This document shows, in pieces, positions 36,840 to 50,400 of a stretch of DNA of 64,000 bases. The DNA lies in assembly GCA_004794655.1 (NCBI GenBank), contig SMMW01000003.1:18494501-18558500 (forward strand). Direction: 5' to 3'. The translations under genes were made by a program, and so were the position numbers. How positions within the stretch are numbered: position 1 is the stretch's first letter; every line of letters begins with the position of its first letter. The notes under the pieces are model-generated. The model saw only the letters and a list, made by a program, of their open reading frames with translations, made no database searches and was not told the DNA's origin. This DNA comes from Marisa cornuarietis (lineage: Eukaryota > Mollusca > Gastropoda > Architaenioglossa > Ampullariidae).

Positions 36840-39569
36840 CTGAAACAACCACAAGAACATGGCACAAATTTTCTTAGCTGCTAATGTATCTAAATGACTG
36901 GGCTGGGGAAACAGCTGCAAGGTTCAGGAAAACTATAGATATGCAACACGGAATATTCTCAAACACCTTGAGATCAAAACTGATTTACAGTGCATGTGTG
37001 TCAATGTCATCCAGGATTTAATGCTGTATACTTTCATAGGCTGTAGCATTTAAGGCTGTACACTTTCATATTTGATTTACTATTTCAAAACGCCTCTGCT
37101 TGCTAATAATATTAAAATGACCATTTCTTGTCATGATTTAGCCTCTGATGCTGAAACAGCATTATGTACTACCAACCAAACTACTTTAAAACATTCAGCA
37201 GAAAGTGTAACAGAAATATTATTTGTTTACCTGCAATAAATAATGTAGGAGCCTTGTTATTGAGTAGAACATGGAAGCCTGTTTTCCCACATGTAATTAT
37301 TGAAGCATATCAAAGTCTAGCTTTTTTTTTTTAAAGCACAGGGAGTGGATCTTACCTGACTGACATTGGCTGCACATTTTGTGGTAGCTGTTTTAGTAGT
37401 TCTTTAAACTGAATCAACATGGAAGAACTGCTGATGGAACTCCTGCAATATTATTAGTTTACACATTAGAGACACTGTCACTTTAGGCTCTTTTATTCAA
37501 TAGGCAGTTATTTTATTCACACTGTCAGTAGACACAGTAATTTCAAGGCAAGCAAAATAGCAAGTTGCACTTCAATGATGTTGACATTCTGAATCATTTC
37601 TGCTCACAATTATGATTGCCAAGCATCTTTTTACTTACATTGCATCTAGAACACAGCTCGTAGCTGGTACAAGGAGGTTGCCATGTTTTGACACCAAATG
37701 ATGTCATCAAAACTATCTCATGCCCATGTTCACTTCCTGTTCTCTAAGTGTGATTATCCAGATGCTGGCATCATCGATCGAGAGACCATGCCGTGCAATT
37801 TCCATGGCTAAGCAAAGAAGACTGGCAGTCACTTAGTGCAATCTTGATTCTTCTATTATAATTATTTGATGATAACAGAATAAAACCTATCACTTTGGTA
37901 CACAGACCTTGCTTGTGGTCTGTTCAAATCCTTTTTTGTCACCCCCTGTCTCCTTCCATTCACAATAACTTCGAGTTTCCCATCTTTTTGGTGTGATGAG
38001 TACCATACTATTGCTGAAATACACAAATTGTGAGATATTAAGTCAGCCAAGAACACTCTGTCCAAATACCACATAAAAGTTGCATAAGAATGTTCTCACA
38101 ATGACAACACTTACTTTTCCATATTCTCTAACATTCATAGTCAACAGTAAGAAACCTTCTTTTGCACATCAGAAATGATGAAAACCTGAAATTGGCATTT
38201 AAATGTTTAATAAAAGGATGTGTCAGCCCATGACTTTTCAACACCTCTCAGCAAGTTTATGCAGAATTTCGTTTAGTAAAAGTATTTTATTGTTCATTGT
38301 CTGTATTTGCAGTTCCCTTCTAAAAAGAACTTTCTTTCTGCACAGCTGTTTACCAGCCATCACACAGCTGTTAACTGATTGTACTATCAGATAACACTCA
38401 CATGAGGCACATGGTACAATATGACTATCATTCACTGTGTCTAAGCCAAGCTTCCTCCCAACACTGCTGCAGCTGTGTTCAAACTGAAGACTGGACTGCA
38501 GGAACTTGGGACAATGGGGGTAGAACCCACCAGGAAGAGCTTTGGTGCTGAATGCAGAAATTCTGTTGTACAAGGCACGCTGAAGTGCCTCTTCCCTCCA
38601 TGGACATCTATATTGAAATTTAAGATTATGTTAATTAAAAGAGTCGACTTGCTTCTTTCCTGCGATCTCTCTCCCACCCTTCTCTTACACACAAACATGC
38701 CTGTATAAAACACCACTTACTTGCCAATAATGACTGTCTCAAAGTAGAGTGGTTTCTCCAAGAAATGAGACAGTAATGCTCCTTGACAGCCCAGCACATT
38801 CCAGCGGGCCATTTTATCACTGCATGACATGGAAAGAGTTCTTTCCCCTCTTCCTGGTTTAGTCCGAAGCACACCCAGCCTGTGGTAACCTTCCCCACTG
38901 AGATGGGGGTCCTGGTGCCCTCCTGGCACACACTTAGCACCTGTTCGGTGCACATCTCTCAAACATTCCATTCCTCCTGACATGGTCTTACCTCCAAGAT
39001 CATCCTGTGCCTTGTCCTGCTCATACACATTCTCAGCTACCATGGGTCTTCTGACAGCAAGTCTTTGAGCATCAATCTGACTCAGCAGTAACACATCCTG
39101 TTTATGTTCCCATCTTGCAGTGTCAGAAACATGATTACTTATATCTACTGTATTGGTTCCAGGCCATAAGAATATTGATGGTGATGTAGCAGAGATACTC
39201 TCCACTTTACTTTCTACAGGAGACACACTGTCATGGCAGTTGAATGACAATGCATCTGTTTTGTTCTTCTTACTCTCGACGTCATCCACTTCGTTACAAC
39301 TTAAAGTGTTATCTCTGTTATTGTTTACAGACACATCATCATCTAATTTTACCACCTTTGTTTCTTGAAAATATACATCCTGACTATGTCTCTTTCTCAT
39401 ATTTGTGCAGTCTTCTACAGGTGGTGTTTCAGAATGCACTTCTTCCTTTGGGAAAATTGATGCATCACCACCTGTTACACATAAAACCATTCCTTTATAG
39501 AAAATCTTGCATTATCTGCTCTCACCCATTCTACAAGCAGGCAAATACACAAAATGTCTTCACCCATTC

Positions 39570-39602
<33 letters not shown>

Positions 39603-40936
39603 ACACATAAATGTATGAACTGCACATAAATTTTTCTCATCACTGAAGGCAGATTCAAAACACATTAACATCCACACATACATGCGCTGCATGAGGATGC
39701 AAATACACAGACACACACTCTCTCCTCTCTAGATGCTGATCCCTTACATGGGGTGTGACTAGAGAAGAAATGGAAGATGACATCAGGCTTAAAACAACAT
39801 CTGTGTCCTGTTTTGTCAGATGGTTCTGTGAATATTTCGCTCTCCTCTTTAAGATAGACCCGTTTTAGCTCTTCGTGTAGATAGCTGTTGAGTGGTTATT
39901 TTTATTATTATTATTATTATTATTTTATTATTCATAATGATCATTACTGAATTAGTAGAGTGCACTTCTCTATGTGAAGAATGAAAGCATTCAGTGCAAG
40001 ATAAATGAAAAACAGCTGATCAACTAATTACAACACTAAAACTAACTGCAATCTTATAGATTCTAAATTAAAGAAAAAAAACTTCAAGCTAAATTCAAAC
40101 TACAAATGCAATAAACAACTTTTATGAAGCATACAGCTATTTACCTGATGGTGGTTATATCTATCACTGTACCTTTTCTTTTAATTTACTTTTTGTTCAT
40201 CTATTTATATAATTTATATGACTAAAACTGGGTTTAACAATTAGCCTTTATATAAATGTAGTATCTATAACTTTTTTGGCTGTAGGGGAGGTAGTTATCA
40301 TTAACTCATACTTACAGAAGAAACGCTCGCCGAGCAATGACTTCTGCATGACTGTCATTAATTATTTCACCTGCTTCAGACATTCTGGACTCTCCTAAGC
40401 ACTTTGATCCTGTTCCCATTGAAACCACCTTCATTTCGGACTCTGTTTTCCCTAAATAACAAGAGCAAAAATTGTGTCTTTTGATCTTCTGTTGTAGACT
40501 CATGTACTTATATCTCCTCAACAAATTTTACATTGAATACCTATAACTGAACACCTACTAATCTCACATCGCACTAGCCAGATCATCAGTTTTAAACAGT
40601 GTTAAAGGCTTTTTGATAATCATACAAAAAGACACACATAAAATATTAATATTCCTAATCCATATTCAAAGTTTTTATAATAACAGCAACATGACAAACC
40701 ATCACAATCTTGAACTTATTTCTACTCCACACACAAAACATTGACGGTCCTATAACATTAAGATTCTTGAAGTATATAATATATGACTGACCATGTTGCT
40801 TCTGAAGAACAACAGCTGCCATCAGCGTCCATTCTTTATTCTTTTGTGGTTTGCCTTTTTGGGGCAGGCAAGCATAGTGGTTATAACACAGTTTTGCAAT
40901 TCGGTCAGGCAATGATGTGACACTTTCAGACTCCAT
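36686..40936 (-). CDS. ADAT1: tRNA-specific adenosine deaminase 1, complete, 8 coding exons, 573 aa
   Basis: Deaminates adenosine 37, next to the anticodon, to inosine in eukaryotic tRNA(Ala). Exons in coding order: 40936-40792, 40451-40316, 39884-39748, 39471-38721, 38607-38402, 38013-37908, 37442-37356, 36839-36686. All are GT-AG and in phase (1722 nt). Zinc and catalytic residues are present: H83 and E85 in [12 protein letters not shown]140 in HTPCGDAS and C356 in [27 protein letters not shown] and KPGRGERT also match ADAT1. The protein is about 70 residues longer than human ADAT1 (502); the excess lies in the variable insert after PCGDAS (about residues 150-310). The C-terminus [10 protein letters not shown] aligns with the family's YQxAW segment. 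The start is the first ATG before the conserved [14 protein letters not shown] bidirectional promoter with GATB is likely. Confidence 0.97.
37356..37442 (-). CDS. ADAT1: ADAT1 exon 7
   Basis: [17 protein letters not shown], aligning with the 'LFRSFQKLLSR' helix of human ADAT1. Acceptor atattgcag, donor ag|gtaaga. Confidence 0.88.
37908..38013 (-). CDS. ADAT1: ADAT1 exon 6
   Basis: [20 protein letters not shown] then [14 protein letters not shown], aligning with the family's 'NGFPQGTTKK' segment. Acceptor tatttcag, donor gcaag|gtctgt. Confidence 0.93.
38402..38607 (-). CDS. ADAT1: ADAT1 exon 5
   Basis: [19 protein letters not shown] (family: CPYSQEAMQRALIGR) through DSHIVPCAS. Acceptor aatatag, donor tcat|gtgagt. 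Confidence 0.94.
38721..39471 (-). CDS. ADAT1: ADAT1 exon 4 (large; second zinc cysteine)
   Basis: Opens with GDASIFP, then about 170 residues of acidic, low-conservation sequence, then [34 protein letters not shown] and [20 protein letters not shown]. Donor aa|gtaagt. Confidence 0.96.
39576..39603. repeat. (CT)n(CA)n compound microsatellite
   Basis: Located in ADAT1 intron 3 on the minus-strand gene. Confidence 0.9.
39748..39884 (-). CDS. ADAT1: ADAT1 exon 3
   Basis: [18 protein letters not shown] through [15 protein letters not shown]. The last base is the T of the zinc cysteine codon, split across the intron. Found by phase and similarity, although the frame is only 45 codons. Confidence 0.93.
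40316..40451 (-). CDS. ADAT1: ADAT1 exon 2 (catalytic HAE)
   Basis: [20 protein letters not shown] then [18 protein letters not shown]. His is a zinc ligand and Glu the proton shuttle of the deaminase. Donor ct|gtaagt. Confidence 0.97.
40792..40936 (-). CDS. ADAT1: ADAT1 exon 1 (residues 1-49)
   Basis: [20 protein letters not shown] through [14 protein letters not shown]. Donor catg|gtcagt. Six bases upstream of the ATG is 'ttgcag', so a 5' UTR intron is possible. Confidence 0.93.
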
Positions 40937-41337
40937 GAAGAACTGCAATATGTTTTATTTATACTATTTTTATTTGATTAATAAAGGGACATTGTAACCA
41001 TGCAGTCAAAGTAGCTTCATGGTCAGTTTTTGACACAGTGTACTGTAAATACGTAAAAGGAAAACATTCTTTTCTAAACTTTGAAAGCATTTCTGAAATC
41101 ATCTAATTTACTGTGAGGCGAACTTCCTAATAACGAAAATAAGTTCTTAATTCCTAGACATTTATTTAAGACATTCCGCCGGGCTTCAAAGCCCGCCGTC
41201 TACCCTTAATTAATTTAAGCCCTGAAATTTAGTTTTATGTCTTTTTCTGTTTGAGTGAAGCTTTTATTTATGTTACATTTCGTGCTTGAACCCCGACAAC
41301 AAACACTTTAGATTTTGTACTTACTTCCCTTTCCAAA
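40937..41337. promoter_or_regulatory. Shared ADAT1/GATB bidirectional promoter region
   Basis: Only 401 bp separate the two start codons. At 41179-41194 is the near-palindrome CGGGCTTCAAAGCCCG (7-bp arms, 2-nt centre) within a short GC-rich patch that stands out from AT-rich surroundings. No TATA box is obvious for either gene. Confidence 0.65.
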
Positions 41338-41468
41338 ATGGCAGCAGTCGCTAGAAAATATACTTCGCGAGCCTGCACGGTGTGTAAAAGGCTTCATCAA
41401 TCACAGTTTCACACAAATAGCGAGCTAAAAAACGTCGTCAGTACTGGCTGCATATCCACTCTGCCAAG
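41338..41468 (+). CDS. GATB: GATB exon 1 (presequence)
   Basis: [20 protein letters not shown], Arg/Lys/Ser-rich, likely cleaved on mitochondrial import. Donor ccaag|gttaga. Confidence 0.9.
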
Positions 41469-44400
41469 GTTAGAAATAACAGTTACTGGAATCGTCGGGG
41501 ATAGGGAGAGTGGTAGCTCCCACTTTCCTGCACTAGTAGGCACATCTCTAGTAACGGTATAATCCAATGTTACAGAATGCAGTTTATTTAGGCCTACAAC
41601 ATCGAACTCGAACAAGTTTTACACTGACAGAAGTTTCTGTTTGTAATAGAACATCTGGAATTTGTATAATTATTTTTCAGTAAAATAGCTATTAAAGAAT
41701 AAACGAGGCATGGGTATTTTAAACACATCATCATAATTCCATTAATGTAGAGAGTATTTACTTACAGAAAATCAGAGTGGAAAAGCGTTGTAGGCCTGGA
41801 GATCCATGCACAGATTGCCACAGAAAGCAAACTGTTTTCGGGTGCATCAACTCGATTTGGAGCTCCTGTTAACTCACAAGTTTCTTTTTTTGATGCGGCT
41901 CTTCCAGGCACTCTTCCTGTAAGTTATTTTTTAGCTGTGGATAAAAGTTACAGGCTGTGTATTATGCATTGTACACCAAATAATGATAAATTTGGGTGTA
42001 CTGGGGACAGATTTCTATTACAGTAAAACATCTTCATTAAGATCTTACGTACTGCAACCCCTTTTTGGGTGTGACCCAAAAAGTTGCATGTGTAACGTAT
42101 TTTGCTACATAAACATCATCTCTATTACAGCAACCCCCATAACATATGTCTTCTGTTATGTCTTTTTTGAAGTCATGTGTTGAAAATAATGAAGCACTTC
42201 TCTTAGACCTTTTCTTACCCTCTCTTATGACTCTCTACGGATATAACATGAAGTAAAATAAGTACATTTTGAAAGAGATTGCTTGCTCATTGGGTCACCA
42301 CCCACACAAAACCATATTGCCTTAGCCATATCAACCACCCGCCTGAGTTGAATCAACCCCAGCATGACAATATTGTCCCATGCAAAGCTACAAAGTCATT
42401 GTCATGGAATGAAAGCAGACTGATAAAATTGAAGACAACTCTCAGTTACGACCCAACAGATTGATTTTAGCAAAGTCTGAATGTACTTATTTTGTAGATA
42501 ATAATAATAATAATAATAATAGTGAAGATTTTTATAGCGCATATTCACACTCATAGAGAGCATGCTCTTAGCGCTTAAAACGAGGAAGAGACATGGACTA
42601 AGTAGACACAGAACAAAGGGGACGAAAGAAAACGACAGTACTGACGAAACAGAAAACAAAAGGCATCAAGTAACAGGAACAGAAAAATATAGTGATTCTG
42701 CGAGAAAGATGGGTAAAGTAGCAAGAGGGAAGGGGGCGGGGTTAAGACGGACGAGCATTGTGCGGACTGTGTTAGGAGAAATGCTCAAGGAAGAGATGCG
42801 TTTTTAGTGCAGATTTGAAAGATTCAGTTGTAGGAAGGTGGCGGATATGGATCGTTGGAGTGGCGTCCCCTCGCCTAACAGGCTTGAGGGAGGCGGCTCT
42901 CCACAATTTTTGTATTTTTCTTAGTTTGTTGTGTTTTTAGTGCCCATTGTGTAAGTCAGTACTTTCTTCGCTGCGTCGCTTTCTGCCTGACGCCATAACG
43001 CTTTTTTCTGAAGATCTTTAGATCACACAACGACACGAAGGCTTTTCTCTGAACTCACGGCCGTTGAGAGCCAGCACGGGTCCCGGAGCAGACGACTTGC
43101 TAAAACAAGTAGCTGGTAAAGTTCATAGATTCAAGAGTGACAAGAGGCTAAAGACAGACAAAGGGTATGTCAGACAAATCAGTAACAAATCAGTGTGCTT
43201 ATTCCGCATCTCAGTTGTCTGATTCTCCACCAGCAAGTAACCTGACGACATCACCTCCCCACCACTGGCAGAAAACAAGGTGAAGGTCACTATCAACATC
43301 AATGAGTCATCGTCATCAGAAGTGGTCATCGTGCAGGTTGACAGTGTGGCCTGTGTCTATCAGCAATATACAGGAATAGCCAAAGGTCTCACAGATACAA
43401 CCACACTGCATGTAGCTCCGCACTCGACAACAGAGACTGTAGGTGGCTGTTAAGCGGATTGATCTAGAAAACTTAGATCACGAGTTCTCTTATGTATAGA
43501 AAGAAGTATTAACCAAGCAGTTACAATATGAGACTTCTCCCACATTACTGTAGCTTCGTCCATCGCCATGAACTGTGGACAGTCATGCTTGTCGTGGGCT
43601 ATGGTTCTTGCCGTGACCTGCTGGTCATACACAGGGGTGTGAAGACTACCCATGCTTTATATCAGCTAGCGGACAGGTGTGTCTCACTGGCTTCCACAAC
43701 TCCACAGTCTATGACTATCCTAGCATACTGCTGATTGCCTCCAGTAGTTCAGTCCGGAAATTCTTGAACAGAATCTGGATATTTCTCAGTGATTGTAAAA
43801 CTAATCTGATGATCTTACTACAAGAATTCTGCTATTTTTCAGTGATTTTAAAACTAACCCCATACACTGTACAGCGCATTGAGTCGACTCTGGAGTTGAA
43901 AATTGCGCTATATAAATCTGCTTTATTATTATTATTATATGGAAAGATCTATAATTCTTTTCATTGCTTCTAATGTTGCTGTATATTTTTATTATAATAA
44001 AACAGCTAGAGATTGCCCATGCTTTCACATTTCTTTTTTCAAGCTTGCAATTTATCGAAAGAACAATTACGAAAACTTTGTGGTTTGGGTGGTTTTGATT
44101 TTCACTATTGTCTCGTTTTAGGAATAATGAGAGTGTGTACTTCAACAACTGATCTGAATGCTTCAGTTGTATGCGGCTTTGATTTTAAAATGTGAACAGT
44201 TAATGCTGTAACAACATTAATGGTTAACACTGTAACATGGAGCTCATCAGAAAATTAATCGAAATCTGAAAAATCTGCAAACAATCACAGGGTTGAAGCT
44301 GGGGAAGAAAGTTGTGACATAGTCTGAAATTTATGGTACTTTATTCACTGTTGCACTCTGCAAAAGCTGGGACACAACTCATCAGATAACAATCAACAGA

Positions 44401-47400
44401 TCTGGGGCTAGTTGCACAACATGTTTCTACACCTTAAAACTGTTTTAAAGAAGGAAATCTAGAAACTGTTTATTCTTCAAAAATCCTTCATATGCCATTT
44501 AGACACGCTGCACAAAAAATATGCTGATGGAAATGAAAATCTGGTTTAAAAAGCGTTTATTCATTTTTTAAAAAGTTCTGAAAATGTGCCTTTCTAAAAA
44601 GAGTTAAAGCCTAAAAGTGTTTAAAATTAGAAATGTGTCATGCAACTGGCCCTAGAAGCCTAAGTAACAAGATAAAAAGACACAATTTCTAATGTTACTG
44701 CAGAAATTCAGTGGTAGATATAAATAAATCTAAAGTATATTGATCATGTGAGGAACAAATATTCATGGTTTTTCAGGTGCTGAACAGGAAGTGCGTGGAA
44801 GCAGGTGTATTGACTGCCTTGGCTCTTGGCTGTACAGTCAATCCTGTTTCTAGATTTGACAGGAAACATTACTTCTATGCAGATCTTCCTGTAAGACATT
44901 TTCATTTCAATATTTGGTTAATTTGGTTATTCCTATTATATTCTAGTTGCAAATTGTTAATAAATTCATATTCTTACCATTCATCAAAATAATAATAAAA
45001 ACAATAAACATGTAATTTATAAAGTGCATATTCATGCTTCCAAAGAGTATGCTCTCAGTGCTTAAGAAAAGTAGAAGACATGGACAGAATACGAAGGATG
45101 GAAGGAGAAACAATTATGCAGACTAGGAATAAAAGACAAACATAGAAGACACAAAGAGGAATCAGGAACAAACAGTAAGGATGGAGAGTGTCATTAATCT
45201 GCAGACGAAGACGAGGAGGCGGACTAGTCAATTGACTATAATCACAACTATTGACAGCTATGTTGATTGGTTTATAGATTAATGCTTGTGGAACAGATGT
45301 GTTTTTAGTGCACGTTTAAAAGATTCAATAGTGGGTAGATGGCAGAAGAGAAGAGAGTTGCACTGTTCTGCAGTACAGTAACTAAAAATCTAATTATGAA
45401 ATCTGGTAACAGGCATCAAATGAAGACCGGAGTAGTCTGGCTGGGATATAGGGGAAGAGAATTTCAGAAAAATAGTCAGGACAGGATCGAGCCTGCAAAG
45501 AAATTATAACACAGCATAGACAGTTTGTACTGAATGTGAGAACAGATGGGTAGCCGGTGCAGAAAAGGAGAGGAGTGACATGGTCCTGTTTCCTAGCTCT
45601 AAGCACCAGAAGTGCAGCAGAGTTCCAGACTTTCTGGAGTTTAAAAAAACTTTTTTTAATAAAAATTAATTAAAAAAATAATTGTTTAAGACCAACTGGA
45701 GAAGATAAACTAATGTTTGTTAATAATGTAATAACTGCTTATTGTTTGAAGCACTTTGAAAGTTCTACTTTAAACCCAAGCATGTGTCATGTACAGAGTT
45801 ACATGAGTTGCATGATATCTTCAAAAGATGTCTTAACCCTCTTGGTTCGTGGCTTTGCCGGGTAGCACGGGCAAGGCGATTTTCATTACTTTTTATTGCA
45901 AAGTTCAAGTTTTCTCTTTTCCAAAAATGTATAGGTTTCTTGGTCTAATGTTTATCTCAGAGCAACAATAATAAAAAACAAACTTCACCCACTGTCGTCT
46001 TCGCAATCTTCAGTTATAAGCCAGTCATTGTAATGTTATATTTTTATCTTGAACCAAGAGGATTAAGGGCCATCATTGACAGTTCCAACCTATACATTAA
46101 TACATCAGATCACACTTTTTTAATCAATACTTCATGCTGCGGTTAAATGGTGTTAAAACCTTAACCCTAAACCCTGTCAAGTTTCCAAAGACAAACTGTT
46201 GCTGCAAGTTTCCAGTTGTATACTTATTTATGAGTAAAAGAAAGGGAGTTGTTTACTTGCAGTTTGGGAAGCAGTGCCTTGTACTGAGCTCAGCCCTGTC
46301 GTTTGTGAAAAAAAAGGTTTTACAATTTCTTCCAGTTATTGAAATGTATGGACATTGTGCAAACAGGCTGGATACCAGATCACTCAGCAGCGGCAGCCAC
46401 TTGCCCAGAATGGACATATTGACTACGCTTATCCCAATACAGGAACTGGACATAGTTCTGTTATGGAGTTAAGATCATGTCGGATCCTGCAACTGCAGCT
46501 GGAACAAGACAGTGGAAAGTCACTTCACAATCACTATGGGAATATCAGTCTCATTGACCTCAACAGGGCAGGTATTGCATTTGATCTCAGCAAGACAGCG
46601 AGTAGTGTTTGACTTCTGAAGTGCTAGGCAAAGTTGCCCTGAATTATCATCCCTCAGTCTCAGTCTGCTAACCACCTTTCCAATGTGCAGAAGCAAGCTT
46701 GCTGGAGGTCATAAGTGGCATTTTGTGTTTGTTGGACAAGGGGAAGATGTTGATGGGCACCTTAAATTAGAGTTCTGTCCCTTTGCCTAACAGGCTGAGG
46801 TGATCAGCACTCCTTGATTTTGTTTGTTTTGTGGTCGTGCTTCGATTTGGATAAAAGTGTTGGGCGTTCATGTTTGCATGTGCTTTTGCTGTGTTTTCTT
46901 CATCTTCTGGTTTTCAGCTGGATTGTATATAATGTTATTTTGAAGTGCAAATTGATCGAATCATTTGCCTGAATTCCACTCTGTCGTGCTTCACTCGCTT
47001 CGGCAGCGACCTTGAGCTGGTGAATAAACTGATGTGACGATCACCCTTTTGCATTTTCATATGATAACATTTTTTCATATTCTCAAGATTACTCAATATC
47101 TTCTCAGTATTCTACTAATGTCACCAACCCTTATTCTCTTGAGTCATTGTCGTTAAATCTGCAGTGATCCTCCTTTACTGCCGGAACACAGCAAGTCTTC
47201 GCATTGTTCTTCGTTCTACATCTTTGTGACTATTTCGTGGATCTTGTTCCAGCGCAATGAGTCCGCCTTTGGCTGAGATGCTGTGCTTTATAAATTCTCT
47301 GTTATTATTATTATTAGTCAGCAGTGTCTGACATGATTGATCATTCAGTCTTGTTTAGCTGCCTCACAGCTGTTTATGGTTTTGGGTTCTGCCCTCGTGT

Positions 47401-50400
47401 GGTCATGTGGTTTGAGTTTTACCTTTTGAGTAGTATCCAGTCTATGCTAGTTGATGAACAGCTCTCAGTAGTCATACCTTTGACCTTTGGAGTCCCTCAG
47501 GACCTGAATCGGGGGATGGTGTGAGAGTCGATTTTGTTTGTTTATATATAACCCTTAGCTCTATTAGTTCTCTCTTATGCTATTTCCAGTTAGCCCTTTG
47601 CTTATGACACTCAGCTCTACACTTCTGTTGCCTCTAATATGGCATGCACTGCTTTTCAGAGTTAAGTATCATGCATCTTCAAAATTAAGTCTTGGATGAT
47701 TGTAAACAAACTCAGACTTAATGATAAGACAGATGCTCTGCTGCAGGTGTGCCCAACCTATCTCATTTTGGCTTATGATTTCTTCCTAACCAGATCTTAT
47801 GATTTGGTATAATGCTACATAATTTCATTTTTAACGTCCGCATGATTCTGGCAAAACCGCCATGTTTTGGCCTGCGAGATTTTATGTCATGTCGAGTGCG
47901 GCTGAGAAAAGGTTGGGCACCACTGCTCTACTGATTCACAGAAAGTCAGTCACACTAATTCAATTTCTAGATCCATCAGCATGTGTTTGACAGATGTTCC
48001 ATTTTTTTCTTCAGCCAGGAAACTCAGCTTTACTGTGATTGCTGGTATGTTGCAAGATAAGTTTGTTTGGGGAAGGTGGGAGGAAATCAGGCTGTTATTA
48101 AGGTTACTCCTGTGTGTATGTATGGTTTGCACTCAGTGCCTACACTGCAGCGCCTTCACACATATTTAGACCACCTGCTGTTCTGTTTTGGTCAGTATGT
48201 ATATTTTCAAGATGTAGTCTTATGTAATTCTTTCATTTTTCTCTCATTTTTCTGTGTTTAGGAATGGGATTGATGGAGCTGGTGACAGAACCTGATCTGA
48301 GCGACGGTGAAGATGCTGCAAGCTTTGTCAGAGAACTACAGCTTATTCTGTGTACAATTGGCACCTGTAATGGCCGCATGCATGGTCTGTCAGCAATAAA
48401 GTACAAATTAATGCTGTCTTTGATGTTTACACCACAATTTATGTGACATCAATCTTCTTCCATTCATGATACAAGCCTTCAGCTTTAAGCATGTACATTC
48501 AAATATTCAGGTCAGGATCTGTGACATCATAATGGAACATAACACATTTCCATTATGAGGGCTACAGCCAATCAGGGAGACATCTGGAATTTTATGTCAA
48601 TTAGGCATACAGATGTCAAAATCTCTTGTGATTTACTTTTTTCTAGTCAAGCTGCTGCTGAAATATTCTTTTATAAATGATGTATTCTTGACACTATCTT
48701 GCACAAATGCAAAAAATTGTTGTATCATATTTCTAGTAGAATGGTAATATATATTTAAGAGAACGGTGCATTTTCATGTATCTTATCTTATCAAACAGAG
48801 GGATCATTGAGAGTAGATGCAAATATTTCTGTGCACAAGCCAGGCCAACCTTTTGGGGTTCGAACAGAAGTGAAGAACATAAACTCTGTAAGAAATGTCA
48901 GTAAAGCTATAGGTGAGCACTTGTTATTGTCAGATTGTATCAAGAAGTTACAGCAGTGATAAATCTTACCCTCCCATTTGAAATACCTATGTTCAACATA
49001 ATAAAATAGTTTACTTTTAAGTCTGTTTTATGCAGTATTTGACAGTATATGAAAGTTTAGTGCAATTCTTATCTATTATCTTTTTCTCCTTTGCACATTA
49101 AAGAAATAATGTCATTACTGTTTTTATAGTTTCTTTACTCCCTTCATCATTTTTTGCCTTTCAGACTTTGAAATTCAGAGACAGATTAAAATACTAGAGG
49201 CTGGGGGTGAAATTGAAAATGAAACTCGCTCATTTGATGCTCAAACAAGGTAAGTGGAAAAAGTGAAAGAAAAGATTTGTTCATTATTTTCTGCTAGGGA
49301 TGTAACAAAAAATGTTTATGCTATTTAAAATGAAGAAAATTGTTGACAGTTTGCTTGAGCATTCTTCTTAGTTGACTGTTTTCTTGAGCACTCTGCCTTG
49401 TTGAAATAAAGCTGTTCTTCTAGGCCAGTGTTCTTTTCCACTTTCCATATTCTGTTCAAATGTGCTCTATTTTGTCTGACTGATTTGACAGATTTTTTTT
49501 GTTGATTCTTGAAATCTTGCAGTCTTGTACAAGACTAAAAGGGCAGTCTTGTACATCAGAAAATCAGCATAAAGTGACAACATTATAAACTATACACGCA
49601 TGCTACCACCTCACCAAATAACACTGCACAAAAATCCACGTAGTTCTCACATCTATGCACGCTTGTATGCATGTGGACTCACACCAATTCGCATTTATTT
49701 ATATTTGCTAAGACATAGTGGAATGAAGGAAGCTGAAACGAAGCATTAGCTTTTTAAAAAATGCATATGTAAAACTATAAAAATGTATCCCTTTTCATGT
49801 CAGTATGGCTCTTGTGATGGTTTTTATTTGTTTTTTTAATGTATTTTCAGTGAAACAGTTTCTATGCGGGATAAGGAAAAGGTGCTAGACTATCGCTTTA
49901 TGCCAGAACCCAACCTGCCACCACTCTGTGTGTATAAAAGGGGGAATGTTCCGCAAGGCGCAGATCCGGGCTCTGTAGTTATTGTTGAAGATGTGGCGGC
50001 ATGCTTGAAGGAACTACCAGGGGAGACAAGAAAGCGAATTACAGAAATATATGACATTCCTTTGGCAGCAGCATGTGCACTTCTGGTATGTATCCCTTTC
50101 ATCTTCATCTTTCTTACATTTAATTTTAGTCAGCTTCTTCTTGGTGCTTTTTGACAAAGTATTTTTTTTAAGGAAGGAAGTCATACAAAGAGCACAAGTT
50201 TCTATAACTTTATCCAGTTTGCCTAATAGAACAATAAAGTGTATTCTCACAGATGACAGAATTCTCTTTAAACAGAGAGAGGATGGCCTGGTGCATATAT
50301 TTGAATCACTGATGAAGAAACCTTCAAGAGATAAGCAGTCTGTTCTCAACGTTCTGCTGTATGACATTGTGGGTCTGCTTAATGTGCAGAAGTGTAAAGC

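Noticed and set aside
50253..50275. Earlier acceptor for GATB exon 9
   Set aside because: It shifts the frame relative to exon 8, whereas the acceptor at 50275 joins in phase and matches GatB.
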